A stretch of DNA of 64,000 bases from CALLPQ01 sp038531745. Lineage in GTDB: Bacteria; Pseudomonadota; Alphaproteobacteria; Caulobacterales; Parvularculaceae. The stretch is from NCBI GenBank assembly GCA_038531745.1, contig JBCBBJ010000003.1:62001-126000 (forward strand), written 5' to 3'. Below the pieces are notes generated by a model that was not told where the DNA came from, did not search any database, and saw only the letters and a program-made list of their open reading frames with translations. Shown here piece by piece: positions 36,176 through 43,842 of this stretch. A program made the position numbers and the translations under genes. The first letter of the stretch is position 1, and each line of letters opens with the position of its first letter.

Positions 36176-36535
36176 GGTTCAGCCCTGCCCCCGGCAAGGT
36201 CGGCTTACCGTTTCGCCAGTGGCAACCAACCGAGTAAGGCTGATACGGATTTCTGAAAAAGACCCGAACAAGAGCGCGATACCTCATTTAGTTTTATAGG
36301 GACGCGACCGTCAAAGAATACGCGGCCACAGAGCATTTTTACAAGGGATAGCCCTGAGATAAAAAGTGGAGCACAGCCATAAAGAACGAAAAAAAGCGCA
36401 AGCGGGTCGGTGTGCTCCCTAAATTTGCCCAAATTGGCCCTATAATCCGCGTGACGTGATAACATATTAAGGGTAAACGCGTCTTGGGGAACTGGTATCA
36501 TCGCCGTAGACGTCTGCGATAATCCCAGGCAGTGA
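36176..36535. other. Divergent intergenic region of CDF and ZIP transporter genes
   Basis: These 360 bases hold the promoters of the two metal transporter genes. On the plus strand a TATAAT at 36441-36446 is directly followed by a Zur-like site (36451-36469). I see no convincing gene; the minus-strand frame that crosses the region overlaps the ZIP start and has no family features. Confidence 0.45.
36451..36469. promoter_or_regulatory. Zur-like operator upstream of the ZIP gene
   Basis: The core ACGTGATAACAT agrees at 10 of 12 positions with the palindrome ATGTTATAACAT found at the centre of Zur-type operators. It begins 5 bases after a TATAAT hexamer, so it would cover the start of transcription, and lies about 70-90 bases before the ZIP start. 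No good -35 hexamer is seen. Assignment rests on the motif and on the zinc context. Confidence 0.4.
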
Positions 36536-37351
36536 TTGAGTAATGAGGGGGCGAGAGCACAAGTGCTCGTAGACGGGACAATAACGGCAATCGGGGCAAG
36601 CCTGTTCGCGGCGGTGATCAGCGGCATTGGGCTGATTTCCACGGCCTTGTTTGGCGATGTGGGGCGCCGCTATAGCCCCTATATCTCCGCATTTGCCGTG
36701 GGTGTGTTGCTTACCTCCACGCTTTTTCATCTTCTGCCGGAAGGCTATCTGTTATCGGATCAAATCTGGCAATGGGTTGCCGCGGGCTTTTTCGGGTTTC
36801 TTGGCTTCGGGTTACTGTTGCGTATCGTCACCAGTGGCCAAGCGTTCGAAACCGATTTGACGTTCGCGTTTTCCTCGGCAGTGGCCCTTGGAACCCATTC
36901 GCTGCTTGACGGTGTCTTGTACGCGACCGCCTTCCAAGGTGACGGGGTCGTTGGCTGGTTATCCGTTCTCGGATTATGGGTACACGAATTTCCCGAGGGC
37001 GTGATCATTTATTACCTCTTGCGCGAGGCAAATCTGTCGTCGGGTGTTGCGATGATGTTGGCGTTTTTGACCGCATGTGTCTCAACGCTGGTGGGGACCG
37101 TTGCGACCCTGAGCTTTCTTGATTTTTTTTCAACGTCCCTCGCGGCCATGATGGGCATCACCGCTGGCGCGTTTTTCTATATTATGATTTTCCATCTGGG
37201 CCCGCACGCGGCCGACACGCCCAACAAGCGCGGTTATCTCGCCGCCAGTGTGGGTGTAGTGCTGACTATTGCCGCAATCCTCGTCAATCACGCCGCATTC
37301 CATCATCACGGTCATGATCATGGCGCCCATAGCGGCGAGCATGATCATTGA
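36536..37351 (+). CDS. ZIP family metal transporter
   Basis: This 271-residue protein has about eight hydrophobic helices. The transport-site motifs are HSLLDG in helix 4 and HEFPEG in helix 5, as in ZIP zinc/iron importers, and HLLPEGY near residue 65. The C-terminus is a histidine-rich tail (HHHGHDHGAHSGEHDH) likely to bind zinc. The TTG at 36536 has a weak ribosome binding site; a GTG at 36563, preceded by GAGGGGG, is an alternative that would remove nine residues. It is divergent from the CDF exporter gene. Confidence 0.9.
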   Translation: MSNEGARAQVLVDGTITAIGASLFAAVISGIGLISTALFGDVGRRYSPYISAFAVGVLLTSTLFHLLPEGYLLSDQIWQWVAAGFFGFLGFGLLLRIVTSGQAFETDLTFAFSSAVALGTHSLLDGVLYATAFQGDGVVGWLSVLGLWVHEFPEGVIIYYLLREANLSSGVAMMLAFLTACVSTLVGTVATLSFLDFFSTSLAAMMGITAGAFFYIMIFHLGPHAADTPNKRGYLAASVGVVLTIAAILVNHAAFHHHGHDHGAHSGEHDH

Positions 37352-37386
37352 CGGCATGCGAAGATCAGGACGCGAGGGGCATGCCG
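37352..37386. repeat. Inverted repeat between convergent ZIP and lipoprotein genes
   Basis: CGGCATGC at 37352-37359, immediately after the ZIP stop codon, pairs perfectly with GCATGCCG at 37379-37386 across a 19-base loop. It may be a weak transcript end for the convergent genes; there is no T-run. Confidence 0.35.
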
Positions 37387-37408
37387 GGCAAGACCCTTTG
37401 ACGTGTTG

Positions 37409-37924
37409 TTAACTTCGGCAACCCGCGAGTCCTGCCACCGGGGTGACGAGCGTTGGTTTTTCAGGCTGTTCCACCGTGATCAAACCGCGTTTGAGATAGA
37501 CCCCGCCATCAAAGCCCTGGCCGAATTCAACCTCGACGGTCACACTAATATTGGTACCAGCGGCAAAGCGCTGGCGTTCAAACACGCCAAAGTTGCCATT
37601 GCCGATCGCATCAACGCGAACCAACTCAAACGGAACGCGATTAAAACTCACAAGACCGCCCGACCCCGAAACATAGCGCAGAACGGGTACCGGCTGGTTC
37701 GCATCAAGCGTCCACAGGATCATACCGCATTTACGATCCGGCAAGCGGGCAACACCAATATCGGTGAGGAAAACTGCGTCGGGATTTTGGTTTTCAAATT
37801 TTGGCACCTGCGCCGGGATCGGGGTTGCGGGAACTGCGTCCTTTGGCCCATCGCTCGTACTGGCGCATGCGCCCAGTGTAAGACTTGCCGTGACCATCAG
37901 GACACAGATAAAATATTGAGTCAT
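37409..37924 (-). CDS. Hypothetical lipoprotein at the end of the T2SS operon
   Basis: This 171-residue protein has a lipoprotein signal with lipobox LGAC (Cys20) followed by Ala-Ser, so outer-membrane sorting is expected. The mature part is mostly beta-strand-like and has two further cysteines, in DRKCGM and at the C-terminus (LAGCRS), that could form a disulfide. I do not recognise the family. Its ATG overlaps the gspN stop by 4 bases, so it is translationally coupled to the T2SS genes. A role with the secretin (for example as a pilotin-like protein) is possible but it does not look like the helical GspS/AspS pilotins. Confidence 0.75.
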   Translation of the reverse strand: MTQYFICVLMVTASLTLGACASTSDGPKDAVPATPIPAQVPKFENQNPDAVFLTDIGVARLPDRKCGMILWTLDANQPVPVLRYVSGSGGLVSFNRVPFELVRVDAIGNGNFGVFERQRFAAGTNISVTVEVEFGQGFDGGVYLKRGLITVEQPEKPTLVTPVAGLAGCRS

Positions 37925-38679
37925 AAAGAGACATTCCTTAACGCGCCCCGGGCACTATAAGTCAACGCGCCGCCAGCGGGCTGAAAACCAATCAGTTCCA
38001 GAGCCTGGCGCACTTCACCACGCCCTGGTTTTACGGCAACGTCAACAGCGAATGAAAAATCCTGTCGCATGGTAAGAGCAAGATCAGCCTGGGCATCCGG
38101 ACCCGCGCCGCTCAAATTCACATAAAGGCCGCCATCCTCACACGCGCCGGGCCCGGCCATATCAAAGCCTTGCGCGCCCCACCGCGCTGCGGGTGCTTTT
38201 AGAAAATCCGTCGTCAGCGTTAAGGCGCCGTCCAGACACCCGTCCCGGGGTGAAAACACCAGCCGATCAATGGCAACCTTCACTGCGCCCGTCACGGGAA
38301 CGCCAAGGGCGCGCGTTTGGCTGATAGCATCGAGGCGAACCGTCAGGGTACCGGTGCCAATCCGGACCTGCTGGCGAGAGAGTTGAACAGGAATTTGCCC
38401 ACCAATTGCCCCTTGCGAAAGCGTGAGGTTGAGGGCCGGCGATAGTGTCAGGACAGACAATGGGCGAAGTTTATAGACAACTCGCCCCACCGGTAATTGG
38501 CCCACAACAACATCGGAGACGGTGCCTTGCCACAATGTGCCGTTTACGGAAGAAAATGACAGGCCGGGCCCCGCGTGCGAAAGCCCCGCAGCGATAAGCC
38601 CGGCGGGCGCCTTTGCCACGATGAGTGTCAAAAACAATAGCCCCAACGCCATCAGACCAAGACGAAATGCACCAACCAT
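37921..38679 (-). CDS. gspN: Type II secretion system protein N
   Basis: This 252-residue protein has one N-terminal membrane helix (about residues 5-28) and a beta-rich periplasmic domain. Features such as FSSVNGTLWQGTVSDVVVGQLPVGRVVYKLRPL match GspN, a non-universal inner-membrane component of the T2SS. Three cysteines in the second half (DGCLDG, PGACEDG) may pair. It follows gspM by 5 bases and overlaps the terminal lipoprotein gene by 4. Confidence 0.85.
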   Translation of the reverse strand: MVGAFRLGLMALGLLFLTLIVAKAPAGLIAAGLSHAGPGLSFSSVNGTLWQGTVSDVVVGQLPVGRVVYKLRPLSVLTLSPALNLTLSQGAIGGQIPVQLSRQQVRIGTGTLTVRLDAISQTRALGVPVTGAVKVAIDRLVFSPRDGCLDGALTLTTDFLKAPAARWGAQGFDMAGPGACEDGGLYVNLSGAGPDAQADLALTMRQDFSFAVDVAVKPGRGEVRQALELIGFQPAGGALTYSARGALRNVSL

Positions 38680-38684
38680 GAGCT

Positions 38685-39212
38685 CTACTGCCCGCCGGTT
38701 GGGGCAGCGCCAACGCTTGCGGAAAGCGGTGGCCGCGAAAAGATCAAGCGGTCGGTTTTGATCAGCGCGGGATTGTTTCGTGCCCGGCTAAACCGTGCCT
38801 CGATCACAACGGCGCCATAACGGTTTTCGACCTCATCAATCCAACCATACAAGACTTCCGGATCGGCGGGCGCGAGGGTCAATTGCACCCGTGCATCGCT
38901 ATTGCCATCGGTGGAAGACACAATCAGTCGCGCTTGCGCCGCGGTATTGGCAAGCGCCTGTTTCAACGGCGTTGCGCGATCAGCGCCCCTGGCCACGGCC
39001 TGTTGCTGTTGCCCACCATGGAGTTTTGCTGCCAATTGCACTTGCTCATACCCCACTTTGCGTTGGGACAAGACGCGGCGGCTATTCTCATGCCACGTGC
39101 TCACAGGCAGATAGACAAATTGATAGACGGCAAACAAGACCCCAGCTGCCAATCCAATGATCAGCATACCTCGTTCACGGGGGGAAAGGGTTTGCCACCA
39201 GGTCTTCATCAT
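38685..39212 (-). CDS. gspM: Type II secretion system protein M
   Basis: This 175-residue protein begins MMKTWWQTLSPRERGMLIIG, the usual GspM start, with a membrane helix at about residues 16-34 (LIIGLAAGVLFAVYQFVYLP). A helical segment and a ferredoxin-like periplasmic domain follow (RVQLTLAPADPEVLYGWIDEVENRYGA). GspM pairs with GspL in the inner-membrane platform. Its start overlaps the gspL stop by 4 bases. Confidence 0.9.
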   Translation of the reverse strand: MMKTWWQTLSPRERGMLIIGLAAGVLFAVYQFVYLPVSTWHENSRRVLSQRKVGYEQVQLAAKLHGGQQQQAVARGADRATPLKQALANTAAQARLIVSSTDGNSDARVQLTLAPADPEVLYGWIDEVENRYGAVVIEARFSRARNNPALIKTDRLIFSRPPLSASVGAAPTGGQ

Positions 39213-40519
39213 CGACCCACCGTCAACTCGCCGGAAAAGAGCCCGCCGCTGGTACGGTTCATTGCCCCTTCCTCCGCCTGGATGCCGTTTTCCGCAAGCG
39301 CCGCCTTCAACGCGCCCAGGGTGTCGAGGGTGTCAACCAGCACCCCAACCTGCAGGGCGCGCCCCCCATTTACAAACCGGAAATGCTCCACCTGTACACC
39401 CTGGCGCCCATCAACGGCCCCGGAAAACCCAACCCAAAGTGCATTGAACGTAACCCCGCCGCCGCTCGCGGACAAAACTCGTCGCGCGTGGGCAACCGGA
39501 TCTTCGGTGGTGGCTTGAGGAAACGCATTGCGATGGATATCGCGGGTCAGGCTGGCAAGCCGCTCGGCTTGGCGTTCATTGCGCCAGCCCTCGGCTAGCC
39601 AAGCACCCGACAGCACAACCGCGAACAAGCCCGCCGCCGCCGCTACACCGCGCCAGGGCATAACCGCCGCCCGCCAATCGGTCTTGCGTCCATAATTGCC
39701 GCTTAAAAAGTTTGGCACCACCGCCCGCTGTGTAAATGCCTCGCCAGCGAGCTGCGCCAGCGCGTTCATGTCTGCGCCCGTATGCAAGGTAAGTGCGGGA
39801 TGATCGCGCAAAAAATCCGGGCAAACCTCCGTATAAAGATCGATATGATCGGGGGCCCACTGATCGAGGAGCGGTTGCAACACAGCTTCTGCCGTCAGAC
39901 GGTCAATGGAAACACCGCCTTTTGGCCCGCGCGCGAGGAGGCCATCAGCATGGATAAAAATGATCACCGTCTCTAGGGGCGCGGCACTATTGTCATCGGT
40001 GGACGGATCATCATTGGCCGCCTCCGCGCCTAATTGTGCACCATCATCGCCGCGCATGGGATTGGTGGGTTCTTCCACCGGTGCAACGCTGTCTCGCTGG
40101 GGGAGTGCAAAATAGTCAGCGGTCAAAATATCTGGGGTCAGACCCGTTTGCCGAAAAGCCTCGGCCCAGGCCACCATGATATCGTCAGCGATGCCAAGAC
40201 ATTGTCCACTGGTGCCTTGACGTGCCACGCAAACATGCAAGTCATCAATGGCTTCGGCCAGGCTGTCTTCGAGGAGATAGTGCGCCGCGGAGAGAAACTG
40301 CGCCTGACCGCGCGGCGGCGTTGGCAAAAGGCGCAAGGCTGTCAATTCACCGGGCAAGAGGGCAACAAAAGCGCCCTCCCTTGCGGGCGGATTGTTGGCA
40401 AAGGTCGCATAATCAGAAGCTTGCCCGCGCATGGCAAGACGGCCATCAGCCTGAACACGCAGCCACGTGAGGGGCACCTCCGGCGTTTCCCCCAACAGGA
40501 CGAATAAACGATCGCTCAA
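39209..40519 (-). CDS. gspL: Type II secretion system protein L
   Basis: This 436-residue protein has the GspL layout: an actin-like cytosolic domain (residues 1-285, with REGAFVALLPGELTALRLLPTP), one membrane helix near residue 292-312 (VAAAAGLFAVVLSGAWLAEGW) and a periplasmic ferredoxin-like domain (VEHFRFVNGGRALQVGVLV). An acidic, probably disordered stretch of about 40 residues near 155-195 interrupts the cytosolic domain. GspL recruits the ATPase GspE to the membrane. It overlaps gspK and gspM by 4 bases each. Confidence 0.91.
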   Translation of the reverse strand: MSDRLFVLLGETPEVPLTWLRVQADGRLAMRGQASDYATFANNPPAREGAFVALLPGELTALRLLPTPPRGQAQFLSAAHYLLEDSLAEAIDDLHVCVARQGTSGQCLGIADDIMVAWAEAFRQTGLTPDILTADYFALPQRDSVAPVEEPTNPMRGDDGAQLGAEAANDDPSTDDNSAAPLETVIIFIHADGLLARGPKGGVSIDRLTAEAVLQPLLDQWAPDHIDLYTEVCPDFLRDHPALTLHTGADMNALAQLAGEAFTQRAVVPNFLSGNYGRKTDWRAAVMPWRGVAAAAGLFAVVLSGAWLAEGWRNERQAERLASLTRDIHRNAFPQATTEDPVAHARRVLSASGGGVTFNALWVGFSGAVDGRQGVQVEHFRFVNGGRALQVGVLVDTLDTLGALKAALAENGIQAEEGAMNRTSGGLFSGELTVGR

Positions 40520-41622
40520 CGGTCACTCCCAATCCGCCGGGAAATCAGGGCCAGGCGGTTTCGGCTCTGGACTTCAAATAGCATGGTGACTTCCAAAATA
40601 GTCTTACCAAACTCAAGATTTAACCGGGCTTTCAAAAATTGGGAGCGCACGTCCAGCCGGTTACTGGCGCGGGCCCGGTCAAAGATGCCACCGGCAAGGA
40701 TCGGCGAGCGCAAAACGTCAGCCACACTGTCATAGCCACCAAGCGGGCGCCGCTCAATCAGCGCTTCAGCGTCACTCAGGGAAATCGCACCCTCAAAAAC
40801 GCCCACCAAGACGGGGGCATCAAGCGGCGTGAGCATATTAATGTTTACCCTTGAGGGTTCAGGTGTGGGATGCGCACAGACAAGCGGCGCGATGGCGGCA
40901 AGAAAGGTGGGATCAACGCCCAGCATGGCGCGCAATTCTGTCACATCAGCAAGGAGCGTATTGCCCGGGCGATAGGGCACCGGCAACCGTTGATAGGTCT
41001 CATCTTCGGCGCCGCCGGGGCCCGGTGTCTGGTCAGCGTCGATCCAGTCGCGTACGCGGATGCCAAGCTGGCGGGCATCGCTTTCGCTGATGCCGATGCT
41101 GCTTAAAACCGCAACATATTCCTCCAGCATCCGTTCCGCTGGCGACAAAGTGGTTCCGCCAGATCCACCACCGGTTGGTGCACGCTCCTCTTCTTCCTCA
41201 AGTCTCGTGGTGGCGCCACCGGTTCCCGATTGTTGGGCGCGGGCCGTATCAAGGCCGTTGAGATTGAAGCACCCGGTGGCGTCGGCAAACTGGATAGAAC
41301 CGGTTTCGCCTTCATTTTCCGCAAGAACAGTCAGGTCAAAGGATTGTGCGGCCCAGATATCATCAAGGCTCATGGTGGATTTGGCTTCCAGCGCCTGGGA
41401 TAAAAGCGCGGTCGCGAGGTTTTCCGCCGCATGCATTCGCCAAAACATTTGCGTGCGCGCCACCTCATTGCGCCCCCGGGCGGCGGCGACGACCGTTTGG
41501 TCTGTGAGCCCGATGGCGATCACCGAGAGGGTCGCCACTATGAACAGAACGATGATCAGCGCTGCGCCATTTTGTGCACCAACCGGCCGCATGTTGCCAG
41601 TCCCTTGTCTTGTGCGGGTCAT
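40516..41622 (-). CDS. gspK: Type II secretion minor pseudopilin K
   Basis: The ATG at 41622 overlaps the gspJ stop by 4 bases and is preferred over an upstream start at 41652. The 368-residue protein has a prepilin-like N-terminus (GAQNGAALIIVLFIVATLSVI, cleavage after Gly) without the Glu5 of other pseudopilins, as expected for GspK. The large alpha-helical domain contains ATGCFNLNGLD and NMLTPLDAPVLVG typical of the family. An acidic loop with four consecutive Glu (about residues 147-152) is an insertion. GspK caps the pseudopilus tip with GspI and GspJ. Confidence 0.93.
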   Translation of the reverse strand: MTRTRQGTGNMRPVGAQNGAALIIVLFIVATLSVIAIGLTDQTVVAAARGRNEVARTQMFWRMHAAENLATALLSQALEAKSTMSLDDIWAAQSFDLTVLAENEGETGSIQFADATGCFNLNGLDTARAQQSGTGGATTRLEEEEERAPTGGGSGGTTLSPAERMLEEYVAVLSSIGISESDARQLGIRVRDWIDADQTPGPGGAEDETYQRLPVPYRPGNTLLADVTELRAMLGVDPTFLAAIAPLVCAHPTPEPSRVNINMLTPLDAPVLVGVFEGAISLSDAEALIERRPLGGYDSVADVLRSPILAGGIFDRARASNRLDVRSQFLKARLNLEFGKTILEVTMLFEVQSRNRLALISRRIGSDR

Positions 41623-42317
41623 TGGGAGCCCTCCTCCCCGGCCTTGATCCAAAAATCCTGGGCAAGGGCGCCATACCGCTCATGGGTAAAGCGTAGCGAA
41701 ATCGCCGTGGGCGGTGCGGTTATCTCCGCCTGCGGATTATTGAGATCTTCGTCAACGGGCCACCGATCTGTCCATTGCGCCTCGCCGCGGTCAAAGCTCA
41801 CGAGAAAGGCCGCCGAGACATCCGCCAGGTCGCTCAGCATAATCCGCTGTTGCGCCGGTTGATCGGCCGCTTCATCGGGAAACGGGTAAACACGGCGGAT
41901 CAAGGTGCCGTTCTGGTTCACATATTCGACACGCTGGATACTGGGCCGCGGGTCCGCATAATCTGGATTGGTCCAGCCATGGCGCACAAACCGCAGCAGA
42001 ACCGTGTTGTCCGCATCAAAATTCCGGGCATTTGCCGTTTGCCCGCCCTGAAAGCCCCGGGACAGCGGGTTGCCAAATTCATCACGAGTCCCTCGCGGGA
42101 GGAGTTGGGCCAGATCGTCTTTCAGGAGGAGACGCAGGGCCTGAAACTCGCGCAACCGCGCATCACTTTGCGCCAATTGCTCACGCGCGGTGACGCCAAT
42201 CCGCAGCGTGTAGATCGTGCTGGTGGCGATCAACGAAAAGATCAGTAGGGAGATTAATACTTCCACAAGCGTGAAGCCACAGGCCTTCTGCTTTGGTGAA
42301 GAAGCATGCGGTCTCAT
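41619..42317 (-). CDS. gspJ: Type II secretion minor pseudopilin J
   Basis: This 232-residue pseudopilin has the cleavage site CG-FTLVEVLISLLIFSLIA after a 13-residue leader, with Glu5 conserved. The globular part contains FVRHGWTNPDYADPRPSIQRVEYV, a GspJ hallmark. It forms the pseudopilus tip with GspI and GspK. The start overlaps the gspI stop by 4 bases (ATGA). Confidence 0.93.
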   Translation of the reverse strand: MRPHASSPKQKACGFTLVEVLISLLIFSLIATSTIYTLRIGVTAREQLAQSDARLREFQALRLLLKDDLAQLLPRGTRDEFGNPLSRGFQGGQTANARNFDADNTVLLRFVRHGWTNPDYADPRPSIQRVEYVNQNGTLIRRVYPFPDEAADQPAQQRIMLSDLADVSAAFLVSFDRGEAQWTDRWPVDEDLNNPQAEITAPPTAISLRFTHERYGALAQDFWIKAGEEGSQ

Positions 42318-42712
42318 GGGGCACCAAGGGTTTTGAGGGAGGTGATATCAGCAACGATTTGCGGCGAGCCCACGGCGCGAACCTGCACCGCAACGGTTAC
42401 CAGACCGTCCACGGATGTTTCACCAACCGTGCGCTGAAAGGCCCAACGCCGATTACCAAGAGTAATTTCCCCGTCACGCTCGCCAACCTCAAGCGGAACA
42501 GGATCGACCAGTGCTTCAACCATCACATTGTCAGCAACAATGGAGGCAAGAAGTCGGGTTTCGCCCTGTTGCTGAAAGCGGGTATTCTGCCCAATGAGGA
42601 TCAGGATTGAGGCGGTGGCAACGCCCATGATGAAAACCGCAACCAACACCTCCACAAGGGTAAACCCGTCCTGTGCCCGGTTGATTGTCTTTGTGTTATG
42701 AGGCCGTGTCAC
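42314..42712 (-). CDS. gspI: Type II secretion minor pseudopilin I
   Basis: The GTG at 42712 was chosen because a GGAGG ribosome binding site lies about 5 bases upstream; an ATG at 42742 would add ten residues. The 132-residue product has a short leader and cleavage site DG-FTLVEVLVAVFIMGVA with Glu5, then LLASIVADNVMVEAL and RRWAFQRTV, typical of GspI. The start lies inside the end of gspH, a 17-base overlap. Confidence 0.92.
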   Translation of the reverse strand: MTRPHNTKTINRAQDGFTLVEVLVAVFIMGVATASILILIGQNTRFQQQGETRLLASIVADNVMVEALVDPVPLEVGERDGEITLGNRRWAFQRTVGETSVDGLVTVAVQVRAVGSPQIVADITSLKTLGAP

Positions 42713-43289
42713 GTCGAACCTCCACCCCGCCAGCGTCATCAAGCGTCACCAGCCAGCGGCTGCGTTTATCGGCAAAGGCGGCAAGCACCGGTGTGTCCTG
42801 ACCATAGGGATGAAACTGCACCGGCGGGGGGGTAATGCGGGTCTCATCATCGGCGTCAAAATCCACACCGTCAAAGCCGCGATTTGTACCGCTGCGTGCG
42901 ATGATCTTGTCATTTTCTTTCAGGGAAACGCTTTGCGTCACCTGATAAGCAAGCGTCACAGACGGCTGGAGGAGCCACACACCAAGGACGCGACCGTCAG
43001 CTTCAACCCACTGACCTCTGCGAAAACGCAGGAACCGATACCCGTCCGTATAGATATCAAGGCCCATGACCTCCCCGGTCATGATGGCCTCGCTGGAGGC
43101 GGCGTCAAGCCGGGCGGCAAACCGCAGGGCCTCTTTTTTGGCCGTTTGCCCCGTTGGCGGCGCATTCAAGATAACAACTGCGCCCGCAAGACCCAAAATC
43201 ATCAGGGCCAGGAGGACCTCAACGAGCGTAAAGCCGCGTTGCGCGCGCGAGTTGGGGCGCCGCGAAAAAAACGTTAGGTTTCCGACCAA
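42696..43289 (-). CDS. gspH: Type II secretion minor pseudopilin H
   Basis: This 197-residue pseudopilin has a leader of about 19 residues and cleavage site RG-FTLVEVLLALMILGLAG. The globular domain includes RFAARLDAASSEAIMTGEVMGLDI and YRFLRFRRGQW, characteristic of GspH. The first codon is TTG, overlapping the end of gspG by 16 bases, with no clear ribosome binding site; reinitiation from gspG translation is likely. Confidence 0.9.
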   Translation of the reverse strand: MVGNLTFFSRRPNSRAQRGFTLVEVLLALMILGLAGAVVILNAPPTGQTAKKEALRFAARLDAASSEAIMTGEVMGLDIYTDGYRFLRFRRGQWVEADGRVLGVWLLQPSVTLAYQVTQSVSLKENDKIIARSGTNRGFDGVDFDADDETRITPPPVQFHPYGQDTPVLAAFADKRSRWLVTLDDAGGVEVRRDTAS

Positions 43290-43789
43290 TTGCCAATATC
43301 CGCATTTTGCCCGTCGCCGCCCGGCTCACCGTCAGCGCCAAGAGAATAGATATCAAAAATCGAGCGCTCCCCCGGGAAACGATAGACATAAGGCTTCCCC
43401 CACGGATCGTTGGGCAGATTGCGTAAATACCCGCCGGGCCGATAACTTGCCGCCCGCGGCGCATCGGATGGCACGGTGCGCAGCGCCTGCAACCCCTGAT
43501 CCGATGAGGGATAGGAGAACATATCCAGCTGATATTGCTCTAACGCTGCCTCAATGGTGCGGATGTCGGTGAGCGTTTTACGCTGGATCGCTTTTTGCTG
43601 CTCCGGTGCGATATTCTGAACTGCAATGGCGCCCACCAGACCGATGATGAAAATCACCACCAGCATCTCAACAAGCGTGATCCCTTTTTGCCCATGGCGA
43701 TGTCTACGCCGGTGGCCGCTGCATTGACCGGGCTCACCCCCATCGCAACGGGCGGGGTCGATGATGGTTGATGTTGGTTTTTGGGCCAT
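43274..43789 (-). CDS. gspG: Type II secretion major pseudopilin G
   Basis: This 171-residue protein forms the body of the pseudopilus. The cleavage site is QKG-ITLVEMLVVIFIIG with Glu5; position +1 is Ile rather than the usual Phe. The globular part has the GspG signatures TLTDIRTIEAALEQYQLDMFSYPSSDQGLQAL and LRNLPNDPWGKPYVYRFPGE, then a calcium-site loop SLGADGEPGGDGQNADIGNW. The leader is unusually long (36 residues) and rich in His and Arg before the cleavage site; no alternative start codon lies within it. It starts 53 bases after gspF. Confidence 0.94.
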   Translation of the reverse strand: MAQKPTSTIIDPARCDGGEPGQCSGHRRRHRHGQKGITLVEMLVVIFIIGLVGAIAVQNIAPEQQKAIQRKTLTDIRTIEAALEQYQLDMFSYPSSDQGLQALRTVPSDAPRAASYRPGGYLRNLPNDPWGKPYVYRFPGERSIFDIYSLGADGEPGGDGQNADIGNWSET

Positions 43790-43842
43790 GATGCTTTCTC
43801 TCTCCGGGGTATCCTTGGCGCGCGCGCCGCCTTAGCCGTAGC

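Noticed and set aside
36205..36642. 145-residue minus-strand frame between the CDF and ZIP genes
   Set aside because: It overlaps the start of the ZIP gene, has no recognisable features and covers the expected promoter region.
37403..37960. 185-residue plus-strand frame over the terminal T2SS lipoprotein gene
   Set aside because: The minus-strand frame has a lipobox and is coupled to gspN by ATGA, so it is the coding strand.
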